Below are positions 16,867-24,883 of a stretch of DNA of 64,000 nt, piece after piece. Location: the NCBI GenBank assembly GCA_001603275.1, contig LUYM01000006.1:186001-250000 (forward strand), read 5' to 3'. The position numbers and the translations under genes were made by a program. Under the pieces are notes generated by a model, which worked only from the letters and a program-made list of their open reading frames with translations, did no database searches and was not told the origin of the DNA. How positions within the stretch are numbered: position 1 is the stretch's first letter; every line of letters starts with the position of its first letter. The DNA comes from Actinomycetales bacterium Actino_02. Lineage in GTDB: Bacteria; Actinomycetota; Actinomycetes; Propionibacteriales; Propionibacteriaceae.

Positions 16867-17342
16867 AGCTCAGTGTGACACTTGGAGTGAACTCCAGCAA
16901 CGGGTGCCGTGGGGCACAGGCCGTGTTCGAATGCGAGAAGCCAGCACGAGCATGGAAGGGAGCCGAGTCCGCCGTAGCGACCGCCCTCGGGCATCCGGCA
17001 CTGATCGCTCGCGCCCGGCATCAGATGCCGGTTTGCCGCGACCCAGCGGTAGACGCCGCGGGCCAGCACCCGAAGGCCGGGCAGGGCTAGCAGTACACCG
17101 AGCGGACGCATCCTGATCGCGCCCTCGCGCAAGGCCCGGCCGATCCCGTCGCTTCCCCAATGCAGACTGCCGTCGAACGCGACGTACCAGGACGCCTCAT
17201 GGCACTGCTGCGGGGTCAGGCCGATGGCTGCCAGATCGACGCTCTGCCACGGCACGACGGAATAGATGCCCTTCGCGGACTCGCGATCCAGCAGCCGGGC
17301 GCACCGGACACAGAAGCCGCAGTCGGCGTCGAAGAGGAACAC
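16863..17342 (-). CDS. DCC-family thiol-disulfide oxidoreductase-like protein (DUF393/YuxK)
   Basis: The N-terminus MFLFDADCGFCVRCARLLDRE has the DxxCGFC motif of DCC1/YuxK proteins, a thioredoxin-like family of about 120-130 aa. The core extends to RHLMPGASDQCRMPE. After that come about 40 residues with several Cys and Pro but no family similarity, and the frame stops only at 16863, overlapping the merR start (ATGA) and crossing the merR operator. The tail may therefore be read-through of an ancestral intergenic region. Start is GTG 17342 just after an in-frame TAG; GGAGAG lies too close to it, so initiation may be weak or leaderless. Confidence 0.7.
   Translation of the reverse strand: MFLFDADCGFCVRCARLLDRESAKGIYSVVPWQSVDLAAIGLTPQQCHEASWYVAFDGSLHWGSDGIGRALREGAIRMRPLGVLLALPGLRVLARGVYRWVAANRHLMPGASDQCRMPEGGRYGGLGSLPCSCWLLAFEHGLCPTAPVAGVHSKCHTEL
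16882..16897. promoter_or_regulatory. MerR operator upstream of merR
   Basis: TTGGAGTGAACTCCAG carries the palindrome GGAGT-GA-ACTCC (16884-16895), 18 bases before the merR start. It matches the spacer palindrome of the reductase promoter in all but one position, pointing to autoregulation. It lies inside the open frame of the upstream DCC-type gene. Confidence 0.6.
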
Positions 17343-17439
17343 CTCTCCAGGCTAATCGGTGGTGTCTGTGGGCCTGTTCGAGCCGAGGTCGTCGACGACG
17401 AGTGTGCCCGGCCGCGACGGCCGCAGGTGACCATCCGGG

Positions 17440-17802
17440 TCAGGCGCGGGAGTGCAAGGTGAGCTGGTAGCCGTCGGGGTCGACGAAGGTGAACGTGCGT
17501 CCGAAGGGTCCATCGATCGGGTCGGACGCGATCGTTACCCCGTCGGCCAGCATGGCGTCATGGATCTGCTGCGCGTCGGGAGCGTGCAGCCACAGCCCGA
17601 TGCCGGCACCAAGCGGGGCGGCGTCCAGGTTGTTCCCGGGGACGCGCTCGCGGACGGCGAGGGTTGTCGGTGCGGTGTCGAAGACGACGGCGTGCGGCGG
17701 GCCATCCTGCCTCGTGAGGCCGAGGTACTTGGCGTAGAAGGCGGCGGACGCCTCGAGATCGCGGACCTGGAGTGAGATGAAATCGGGACCAGAGACAGGC
17801 AT
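17440..17802 (-). CDS. VOC-superfamily (glyoxalase/bleomycin-resistance-like) protein
   Basis: A 120-aa single-module VOC protein with paired beta-alpha-beta-beta-beta units: DFISLQVRDLEASAAFYAKYLGL at the start and GRTFTFVDPDGYQLTLHSRA at the end. Such proteins bind metals and act as dioxygenases, isomerases or drug-binding proteins; the substrate is unknown. It is divergent from a MarR-family gene, with two TGTCAG palindromes between, which suggests induction by a xenobiotic or metabolite sensed by MarR. ATG 17802 has GAAGGAGC upstream. Confidence 0.88.
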   Translation of the reverse strand: MPVSGPDFISLQVRDLEASAAFYAKYLGLTRQDGPPHAVVFDTAPTTLAVRERVPGNNLDAAPLGAGIGLWLHAPDAQQIHDAMLADGVTIASDPIDGPFGRTFTFVDPDGYQLTLHSRA

Positions 17803-17818
17803 GGTGCTCCTTCGTTGA

Positions 17819-17859
17819 TGTCAGTTATCTGACATTGAGAGTATGTCAGAATACTGACA
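17819..17859. promoter_or_regulatory. Twin MarR operators
   Basis: Two perfect palindromes share six-base arms: TGTCAG-TTAT-CTGACA (17819-17834) and TGTCAG-AATA-CTGACA (17844-17859). Their centres are 25 bp apart. The first is 16 bases before the VOC start; the second ends on the A of the marR ATG. This placement would let one regulator block both divergent genes. Confidence 0.75.
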
Positions 17860-18323
17860 TGCGTCAAGACTCTCGCGTCGATCTGCCCACCTCGCTGGGC
17901 TACTTGCTGAAGGAGGCGTCGGCCGCGCTGCGGACGTCAATGGAGGCAGTGCTACGTCCGCTCGGGATGACCGTCACCCACTACGCGTGCCTGGAACTGC
18001 TTGCGCAACGTCCCGGCCTCTCCAACTCCGAACTTGCGCGCGGCACCTTCGTCACCCGCCAGTCGATGAACGTCCTGCTGCAAGCCCTTGAGGAGGACGG
18101 CGTGGTGACTCGGCCCGCGCAGCCGGCATCGGGACGGACGCTGCCCACCGCGCTGACCGCGCACGGTCGGCGGCAACTGGAGGCAGCCAGCGCCGCGGTG
18201 CGGGCGGTCGAGCTGCAGATGATCTCCGGGCTCACCCTCGACGAGCAGGATCACCTGCGTGCCCTACTCTCGCGATGTGTCAGCGGCCTGGGGGCGGGCA
18301 CCCGTCCGCCGACATCGGCATAG
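17859..18323 (+). CDS. MarR-family transcriptional regulator
   Basis: A 154-aa winged-helix regulator. The DNA-binding unit is visible as MTVTHYACLELLAQRPGLSNSELARGTFVTRQSMNVLLQALEEDGVV with the wing RPAQPASGRTLPTALTAHGRR, followed by the C-terminal dimer helix. I start at ATG 17859, which removes a short upstream extension made of operator sequence. It is divergent from the VOC gene; the operator at 17844-17859 overlaps its own start codon, so tight autorepression is expected. Ligand unknown. Confidence 0.9.
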   Translation: MRQDSRVDLPTSLGYLLKEASAALRTSMEAVLRPLGMTVTHYACLELLAQRPGLSNSELARGTFVTRQSMNVLLQALEEDGVVTRPAQPASGRTLPTALTAHGRRQLEAASAAVRAVELQMISGLTLDEQDHLRALLSRCVSGLGAGTRPPTSA

Positions 18324-18357
18324 GGTTCCCGCCGCTAGCACGGGGGAGCAGACCCAC

Positions 18358-18966
18358 CTAGACCGACGCCCCGGGCCGTCGGACGGGGTAGCGAAGGTGG
18401 GTCACGCCGACGCCGGCGACGACGCTCGGTGTGCCCAGCCTCGCTGGGGTCGGAGCGAGACCGTCGAGCAGTCGGGTTCCGGAGCCGAGCAGGGTCGCTG
18501 CGAGGTCGATGCTCAGCTCGTCCAGCAGCCCGGCGTCGAGCAACTGCCGGATCGTGTCCGCGCCGTGCACGCCGACCGCTTTCTCTCCGGCGGCAGCCTT
18601 GGCTTGGCTTACTGCACTCTCCAGGCCGTCGGTGACGAAATGGACGCTCGAGCCGGCCCGCGGCCAGCCCGGCGGGACCTCGTGGGTGACGACGAAGGCG
18701 GGACCCCAGGCGTGGTTCCCGCCCCAGCCCTGCGCCACCTCGAAGGTGCGTCGCCCGGTGAGCACCGCGCCCAGCTCGCCGATCAGACTTCGGACGTGCT
18801 GGGCGCTCGCCGACGACATCCGGAAGGTCATCGGGTCCGAGCCTCCAGTGTGGATCTCATCTTCGCCAGAGCTGAAGTACCAGTCGAAGACGTCCGAGAC
18901 GTCGTCGTTGGGGCCGGCGACGTAGCCGTCCAGAGACATGGACATGATGGCGATGAGTTTCGACAT
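18358..18966 (-). CDS. RibD C-terminal / dihydrofolate reductase-fold protein
   Basis: A 202-aa protein of the RibD_C/YwjB-like family: MSKLIAIMSMSLDGYVAGPNDDVSDVFDW, AVLTGRRTFEVAQGWGG, and a C-terminal DELSIDLAATLLGSGTRLLDG. These proteins share the DHFR-like NADPH-binding fold but usually have no proven reaction. I start at ATG 18966, which has GAGGAGAACTG upstream, rather than at the in-frame ATG 15 bases earlier. It follows the sugar-dehydrogenase gene by 40 bases on the same strand. Confidence 0.88.
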   Translation of the reverse strand: MSKLIAIMSMSLDGYVAGPNDDVSDVFDWYFSSGEDEIHTGGSDPMTFRMSSASAQHVRSLIGELGAVLTGRRTFEVAQGWGGNHAWGPAFVVTHEVPPGWPRAGSSVHFVTDGLESAVSQAKAAAGEKAVGVHGADTIRQLLDAGLLDELSIDLAATLLGSGTRLLDGLAPTPARLGTPSVVAGVGVTHLRYPVRRPGASV

Positions 18967-19006
18967 CAGTTCTCCTCTCACGCGGGTCGGTGATGGGTGG
19001 AACTGC

Positions 19007-20194
19007 TCAGCCCGGCGGGCTCAGTCGCAGCAGGCGTCCGCTGGGGGCGTCCTCGAGGAGCCAGATCGTGCCATCCGGGGCTTGCTCGACCTCGCGGATG
19101 CGCGCGTTGAGCCCCCAAGTGTCGGCGAGTGTGGCCGTCGTGCCGTCGAGGTCGATCCGGATCAGAGCCTCGCCGGAGAGGGCTCCGATGAAGGCGTCGC
19201 CCTGCCACTGCGGGAAGGCCGAACCGGAGTAGATCATCAGGCTGCTCGGCGAGATGCTGGGGTTCCAGAAGACGGCCGGCGCGGCGAACCCGTCGCCGGC
19301 GCGATGGTCGGGAATGTCGCGTCCGTCGTAGTGGGAGCCGTTGGACGCCTTCGGCCAGCCGTAGTTGTTGCCGGGCTCGATCAGGTTGAGTTCGTCGCCA
19401 CCACGCGGCCCCATCTCACTCGACCACAGGTTGCCGGCTGCGTCGAAAGCCAGCCCGAGTGGGTTGCGGTGGCCGTGGCTCCACAGCTGGGCGGTGACCC
19501 CGCCCCTGTCGGCCCAGGGATTACCGGGTGCGGGCGTCCCATCGGGGGTGAGCCGGACGATCTTGCCCAGGTTGGTGCCCAGATCCTGCGCCGGGTCGAA
19601 CTTCTGCCGTTCGCCGGAGCTGACGAACAGGTACTGCCCGTCCGAGCTGAACGCCAGCCGATGCCCGAAGTGGCCCGAGCCGCTGGTCTTGGGCTGCTGT
19701 CGCCAGATCACCTTCAGGCCGGCGAGTGCCGGCGCGTCCGGGGTGCCGGTGAGTTCGGCTCGTCCGACAGCCGCTCCGGTGCCGCCCTCGCCGCGCTCGA
19801 CCCAGCTGAGGTAGACGAGCCGATCCATCGCGAAGCCGGGGGAGGCGATGACGTCGCCGAGCCCGCCCTGTCCGTCATGGACGACCTTCGGCACCCCGCC
19901 TACGCTGAGCGTCTTCCCGTCGGGCTCGCGCAGCTTCAGCACTCCGTGGCGCTCAGTCACCAGCAGCTCACCGGCGGGAAGGAATGTCATCGCCCACGGC
20001 TCGTCGAAGCTGCCGAGCTTGTCGATGACGAACGGGCGTCCGTCCGGCGCAACCGTCGGGACTGCGGACGCGGTCGGCGTCGTCCCCGCTGAGGTTGCTG
20101 CCGCCGCCGACGCGGACGGGCTCGGCGAGACGGCCGGCGCCGAGCAGCCGGCCAGCAGCATCATGGCCATAGCGAGGGAGAAGGTGCGTCCCAT
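19007..20194 (-). CDS. PQQ-dependent sugar dehydrogenase-like lipoprotein (GSDH family)
   Basis: A 395-aa exported lipoprotein (MGRTFSLAMAMMLLAGC, then a Ser/Ala/Pro linker) with the six-bladed propeller of soluble glucose/aldose sugar dehydrogenases. Motifs include PWAMTFLPAGELLVTERHG, FGHRLAFSSDGQYLFVSSGER, SHGHRNPLGLAFD and MGPRGGDELNLIEPGNNYGWP, which contain the His and acidic residues used for PQQ and Ca2+ in the family. It would oxidise aldoses outside the membrane if PQQ is available. No PQQ synthesis genes are in this window. Confidence 0.88.
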   Translation of the reverse strand: MGRTFSLAMAMMLLAGCSAPAVSPSPSASAAAATSAGTTPTASAVPTVAPDGRPFVIDKLGSFDEPWAMTFLPAGELLVTERHGVLKLREPDGKTLSVGGVPKVVHDGQGGLGDVIASPGFAMDRLVYLSWVERGEGGTGAAVGRAELTGTPDAPALAGLKVIWRQQPKTSGSGHFGHRLAFSSDGQYLFVSSGERQKFDPAQDLGTNLGKIVRLTPDGTPAPGNPWADRGGVTAQLWSHGHRNPLGLAFDAAGNLWSSEMGPRGGDELNLIEPGNNYGWPKASNGSHYDGRDIPDHRAGDGFAAPAVFWNPSISPSSLMIYSGSAFPQWQGDAFIGALSGEALIRIDLDGTTATLADTWGLNARIREVEQAPDGTIWLLEDAPSGRLLRLSPPG

Positions 20195-20352
20195 TAGCCG
20201 AGGCTACCCGCCCCGATCTCAGCCGGCGTCCATGTCCTTAGCGCCGCTTCAGCCGGTCGGGCTGAGCCGTCCTATTCGCCGAGGCCTGCCCGTCGGGGCA
20301 TCGCCATCGAGGCTGCCGCCTCGACGTCACCGCGCAGTCGGCAGTGGGTAGC

Positions 20353-22755
20353 TCAGTTGTTCTTCCAGCACTCGATTGGCCCCGCAGCTGTGCGGCCGCA
20401 GGTCTGGTCGGCGTCGATCGCAACCTCGGTGAAGCGAGAGGAATCTGCAGGAGCCGACTTCAGGCCCGTGCTGAAAGTCTCGCTGTCGCTGCAGCGCAGA
20501 TCGCCGCCAACGCCAAGGGCACAAGTCTTCGAGTCGGTCATGGCGAGCATTGCGATACCCGACTCGAGGGCGGGGACGGTGACAACCTCGGGCGACCTGT
20601 CCGAACCTCCCCAGCACCGCACGCCTCCCGACTGGGTTACGGCGCACGTGTTCCATCCTCCGGAGTAGAGGGAAACCACGGGCGAATCGAGGCCGTCCAC
20701 CTTCACTGGCGCGGAGGACTCAGAGGGGTCGGAGGCACCCAACTGTCCATCGGAGTTGCTCCCCCAACACATCACGTCGCCACTGTCGACCACTGCGCAG
20801 GCATGCTCGTAGCCCACCGTGACAGCCGTGGCGTTGCGGATCCCCTTGACGGTGACTGGTTTGCTGCTGGTCTCGGCCGTCGAACCGCTGCCGAGACTCC
20901 CTGACCAGTTGGTGCCCCAGCACTTGACGGCACCGTCCGAGGTGACGGCGCAGGAGAACTTCGCAAGCGAGGCGATCTGAACGACGCCGGATGAGAGCCC
21001 GACGACGTCGACTGGTCGGCTGCTGTCCTTCAGCGTGCCGTTGCCGAGTCGTCCGTAGATGTTCGTGCCCCAGCACTTGACTCCGCCCTTATCGGTGAGC
21101 GCGCAGGTGTGGTAAGTCCCTGCCGCGAGTGCGCGGACTCCCGTACCCAGGCCCGTCACCGCCACGGGCTTGCTGCTGGACTTTTTCGAGCCATTCCCCA
21201 GTTGGCCATACTCGTTCGCTCCCCAGCACGTGACTCCGCCGGAGTCGTTCACCGAACAGAAGTGCTCGCCGCCCGCCACCAAAGTCGGGGTAGTGCCGCT
21301 GATGGCGGCCTCGGAGCTTGCGGGGGTTGGCTCGCTCGACGCGGAGGTTGAGGCCGGCGGCGTCAGCGCCGACTGCGGCTGACTCCCACTCGGCGTCGCG
21401 GTGGACGTAGCGCTGTGGGCGGAGTTCATTGCGACTGCAACCGCAACACCTCCGCCGATCAGGACTATCGCGATCAGGCTGAGCGCCAGCACCGTGATCT
21501 TCGACCCGCGGGTAGGACTCGTCCGGGGAAGCGCTTCGTCCGCAACTTCGCTTGGTCGCTGGGCGCCGGCGGCCGGCGCGGATGGCGGGGTGTCGGCCGG
21601 CCTTGCCCCCGGCGCGAAGCTCGCCGCGTTCGACTTGGCCGAGTCAATGTCGGTGGCGCTGGCAGGGGTGGGCTCCTCGATGGCTGCGTGGGAAGGGGCC
21701 CGAGTCACAGTCAGCGCGACGTCGTCGACCTGGCTGGCGTCGCCCAGCGCCGGCGAACGTGTGGTGCCGTGATCCTCGGCGGTCTGCTGCTCGGCCGAGG
21801 GCCGGGTCGCCGCAATCGTGTCGTCCGGAAGCTTGAGCCTGGTCCGATCGTCCGGCACCGAGTCAGGCAGCTCGGTGCTGCCGGCGTCTGCCACTCCACT
21901 CCGAGTTGTCCCGTCGCCGGCGGGCGTTTCAACGTGAGCCGCGACGCTGAGCGCGGCCAGTTGCCGCTGCAGTTCGCCAGCCGAAGGGCGAGCTTTGGGA
22001 TCTTGATCGAGCATCCGGGCGAGCAACTTCGCCGATGGACCGGCATGCACGGCTGGTGGTGCAGGTTGCGAGATGAGGCGCACCAGGGTCCGCATGCCGT
22101 TCGTCGGCTCGGCTGCATCGATAAACGGCGCATGACCTTCGGTGGCGGCGTAGAGAGTGCAGCCCAGCGAGAAGATGTCTGCTGCCGGCGACGCCGGCTC
22201 GCCTTTGGCGACTTCTGGTGCCATGAATGCAATCGAGCCGATCAGCATGCCGGTGCCAGTCAGGGTGGAATCCTCTGACCCGCGGGCGATGCCGAAGTCG
22301 GCGAGCTTCGCATTACCGGCCGCGTCGATCAGGATGTTGGACGGCTTGACGTCCCTATGGATAATGCCCGATCGATGCGCGGCCTCCAGCGCTCCCGCCA
22401 CCTGGCTGCCGATCCGCGCCACGGTCGTCGGGTCCAGTCGAGTTTGGGTGCGGATCATCTCCGCCAATGACTGAGCCTCCAAATACTCCATGACGATGTA
22501 GGTCTGCCCGCTTTCGACGATCAGGTCGTGCACGGCTACCACATGCGGGTGTTGAATGCCGGCGGCAAGCCGGGCCTCGCGGATCAGGCGCTCGACAGAG
22601 ACCGGGTCCAGCCCGCTATCACGCCCACTGAGGATCTCTTTGATCGCGACTCGGCGCTGCAGCAACTGATCCTGGGCGAGGAAGACTTCGCCCATTCCGC
22701 CGCGTCCCAGCGAAATCTGGATCGCGTATCGACCCGCGATTACCCTGCTCATCAC
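20353..22755 (-). CDS. Membrane Ser/Thr protein kinase with extracellular RCC1-like propeller
   Basis: An 800-aa protein. Residues 8-270 are a PknB-type kinase: GRGGMGEVF, VAIKEIL, catalytic HRDVKPSNIL, DFGIARG and an APE-type MAPEV. A Ser/Pro/Ala-rich juxtamembrane linker follows, then one membrane helix near 420-445 (ITVLALSLIAIVLIGGGVAVAVA). A second low-complexity linker leads to about 300 residues of seven RCC1-like repeats, each with a Cys pair around the blade (HTCALTDKGGVKCWG). RCC1-type blades bind proteins or ligands, so this half is a likely sensor outside the cell. Start ATG 22755 (or the next ATG) follows GAGGGG. No phosphatase or FHA gene is adjacent. Confidence 0.93.
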   Translation of the reverse strand: MMSRVIAGRYAIQISLGRGGMGEVFLAQDQLLQRRVAIKEILSGRDSGLDPVSVERLIREARLAAGIQHPHVVAVHDLIVESGQTYIVMEYLEAQSLAEMIRTQTRLDPTTVARIGSQVAGALEAAHRSGIIHRDVKPSNILIDAAGNAKLADFGIARGSEDSTLTGTGMLIGSIAFMAPEVAKGEPASPAADIFSLGCTLYAATEGHAPFIDAAEPTNGMRTLVRLISQPAPPAVHAGPSAKLLARMLDQDPKARPSAGELQRQLAALSVAAHVETPAGDGTTRSGVADAGSTELPDSVPDDRTRLKLPDDTIAATRPSAEQQTAEDHGTTRSPALGDASQVDDVALTVTRAPSHAAIEEPTPASATDIDSAKSNAASFAPGARPADTPPSAPAAGAQRPSEVADEALPRTSPTRGSKITVLALSLIAIVLIGGGVAVAVAMNSAHSATSTATPSGSQPQSALTPPASTSASSEPTPASSEAAISGTTPTLVAGGEHFCSVNDSGGVTCWGANEYGQLGNGSKKSSSKPVAVTGLGTGVRALAAGTYHTCALTDKGGVKCWGTNIYGRLGNGTLKDSSRPVDVVGLSSGVVQIASLAKFSCAVTSDGAVKCWGTNWSGSLGSGSTAETSSKPVTVKGIRNATAVTVGYEHACAVVDSGDVMCWGSNSDGQLGASDPSESSAPVKVDGLDSPVVSLYSGGWNTCAVTQSGGVRCWGGSDRSPEVVTVPALESGIAMLAMTDSKTCALGVGGDLRCSDSETFSTGLKSAPADSSRFTEVAIDADQTCGRTAAGPIECWKNN

Positions 22756-23081
22756 AACCCCTCACCGGCCGATTTCATCGAGAACGATATTGGACGGCGA
22801 GCTAGCCAGGGGAAGAATTGACTGATCTGGGCAAGAGTGACCCGTGACGGGCATCTGCCGAGTGAGGTCGTGGTCAAGCACTGCGCGGCGTTGCGACCCC
22901 TCCGCCGACCTACCCCACATTCCGGCGAGAGTGAGGGTTCGGCGATCTGGTGCATGCTGCTGATGGGCGGCGTTCATCCTGGGTGATCCCTGCACGGGGG
23001 CGACGGTTCCAGAGCACGGACGGACGTCGCCTTCGAGGCACCGACGAGCGCGTTAGTCGCGCGCAGTGAGCGCTGCCTCGG
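22756..23081. other. Intergenic region with no supported gene
   Basis: It separates the kinase start from the CLC stop, both on the minus strand. Small open frames on the reverse strand are Arg/Ser-rich and start without ribosome binding sites. It presumably holds the kinase promoter, but I could not pick a convincing -35/-10 pair. Confidence 0.4.
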
Positions 23082-24515
23082 TCATTGCGTGGGATCTTCC
23101 CTCGGCTCGGCCTGCGCGGTCCAGGGCAGTCGGCGCGCGATCAGCGCTGTGCCCCAGGCGACCACCAAAAGCACCCCCAACATGGCGATGGACGGTCGGG
23201 CCAACTCCCAACCGAACACGGCGGCGAACCAGGGGGCTCGCTGGGTTGCGGCCAGCACCCCGACCGCAGCGACAAGGGTGAAGGTGGCCACCGGCCAGTC
23301 CTGGCCCGCCGACGACCCGGCCATGGCGACCGTGGCACCCAGTGCCGCCCCGGTGCCCAGGGCGGGGGTGAGGAAGCCGCCGTCCACGCCGCTGCCGGCC
23401 GTGACCGCGGTGGCGATGGGTTTGAGCACCAGCAGGAGCGCGAAGCTGAGCGCGGTGGCGCCGCCGGCCAAGCCGAGTTGGACGATGCCCTTGCCGTTCC
23501 CGGGCAGGCTCGGCCACCAGATCGCGGCCGCCCCGACAGCCAGACCGGCCAGTGCCGTGGCCACCGGCAGCCGCCAGGTGGGTTGCGGACGCCACCGTCC
23601 GCACCAGCGGACGAGTCGGTCGAACCCGGCCCCGACCAGGGCACACAGCGGAGCCGCGGCCAGAGCCCAGACCAGGGTGGCCGGATCGAGGGCGCTGGAC
23701 GGCAGCTGGTAGACCGACTCCATGCCGAGCACCGGCCAGGAGATGGCCACCGCCACCAGGCTGACCGGGACGAAGACCGCCAGTCCGCTCAGCCCGAAGC
23801 CGCCGGCCAACACTTCGGCGCCGAAGATCACCCCGCTCAGCGGGACGTTGTAGACCACGGCCAAGCCAGCTCCGGCACCGGCGATGACCAGTCGGCGGCG
23901 CAGGTCTCGTCCGATGCCGAGCAGGCTGCTGAGCACCGAGGCGAGGGCGGCGCCGATCTGACGAGGAGCGCGCTCCCGGCCGATCGAGGCGCCAGCGCCG
24001 ACCGCCAGGATTTGGACGAGCGCGTCGGCGGTCGTCCGGCCCAGCGGCAGTCGGCGGGCCTTCGGGCCGCAGGCCTCGCTCACCTGCGGCAACCGACGGC
24101 GTCGCAGCCACATCCAGGCCAGGCCGGCCAGGCCGAGACCGAGGGTCGGGGCGATCACCCGTCGCAGTGGATCGGCGTGTTCGACGCCCAGCAGGAAGGT
24201 GTCTTGGCTGTAGCCATAGGCGACGTGCTGGATCAGATGCAGCAGCATCGTGACCAGGGTTGCCGCCACTCCGACGCTTAGCCCGGTGGCGCCCACCCCG
24301 ACGACCACCCGGATCGGCATCGGCCAGGTCCTGGTGTGGCGGCGCACGCTGGTCAGCAGGCTGCGCCAGTTCGCGTGGTCTCTGTGATGACGAGTCGTGG
24401 GTGTCATCCCTTCGAGAGGTGGCTCGCTCGACCGCGATCGGTGCATCCTGGTGGCGGACGCCCGTGACTCCCGGCTGCTGAACGTGGCCAGATCGATCGG
24501 ACTCGGGACGTCCAT
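23082..24515 (-). CDS. CLC-type chloride channel/transporter
   Basis: A 477-aa integral membrane protein with about ten hydrophobic segments. YNVPLSGVIFGAEVLAGG is the conserved helix after the pore in CLC proteins, and SIGRERAP corresponds to the G(K/R)EGP pore motif with the gating Glu kept but the following Gly replaced by Arg. The usual first selectivity motif (GSGIP) is not recognisable near SEACGPKARRLP. It probably moves Cl- or another anion, perhaps with altered selectivity. ATG 24515 has GAGG 8 bases upstream; the ATG at 24407 (MTPTTRHH) is an alternative with a poorly spaced site. No partner gene. Confidence 0.85.
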   Translation of the reverse strand: MDVPSPIDLATFSSRESRASATRMHRSRSSEPPLEGMTPTTRHHRDHANWRSLLTSVRRHTRTWPMPIRVVVGVGATGLSVGVAATLVTMLLHLIQHVAYGYSQDTFLLGVEHADPLRRVIAPTLGLGLAGLAWMWLRRRRLPQVSEACGPKARRLPLGRTTADALVQILAVGAGASIGRERAPRQIGAALASVLSSLLGIGRDLRRRLVIAGAGAGLAVVYNVPLSGVIFGAEVLAGGFGLSGLAVFVPVSLVAVAISWPVLGMESVYQLPSSALDPATLVWALAAAPLCALVGAGFDRLVRWCGRWRPQPTWRLPVATALAGLAVGAAAIWWPSLPGNGKGIVQLGLAGGATALSFALLLVLKPIATAVTAGSGVDGGFLTPALGTGAALGATVAMAGSSAGQDWPVATFTLVAAVGVLAATQRAPWFAAVFGWELARPSIAMLGVLLVVAWGTALIARRLPWTAQAEPREDPTQ

Positions 24516-24580
24516 CCCGTCGGCCTCAACCCTACCGGCGCCCGTGCTGGTCTCACGCCTGGACGGCCCCGCTGCCGGCC

Positions 24581-24613
24581 CGCAGATAAAGGGGACTGTC
24601 CCCTTTATCTGCG
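24581..24613. repeat. 33-bp palindrome, REP-like
   Basis: CGCAGATAAAGGGGAC (24581-24596), one base, then its exact reverse complement (24598-24613). Palindromes with GGGGAC/GTCCCC ends are common dispersed repeats in bacterial genomes. It lies between the divergent CLC and ABC genes, 66 bases upstream of the CLC start, so it is not a terminator of either gene. Confidence 0.7.
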
Positions 24614-24883
24614 CGGATGCACTGACGGGCTAGCGGTAGGTGATCTGTCGGTGCAAGCGGTGCAGCCGCGGGGCGATTCACGCTGCGATTCTTGACCGCG
24701 TCGCGCCTGCGGGGCCTACGCTGGCCGGTAGGCGGAAGTCCAATTTGCGGTGCATCCTGCCTTGCCATTGGCGAGGAGAGGGCCCGGAGCCATCCGGTGC
24801 GGGCGAAGCAGGACGAATGCCCCCGTTCGACGGTGAACCGGGAAGCTGGTGCCGTCGCCCCCGGACCCCCTCGGAGGTGCCTG
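24614..24883 (+). promoter_or_regulatory. Upstream region of the ABC exporter operon
   Basis: No gene is supported here. TTGACC (24692-24697) and TACGCT (24717-24722) form a possible promoter for the ABC operon, with an overlong 19-base spacer. The region ends in GGAGGTGCCTG before the ATG at 24884. An open frame continues upstream of that ATG but lacks any ATPase similarity. Confidence 0.35.

Noticed and set aside
16863-16990. A genuine Cys-rich zinc domain at the end of the DCC protein
   Set aside because: Cysteine spacing fits no zinc-binding pattern I know and the stretch overlaps the merR operator, so read-through is the simpler reading.
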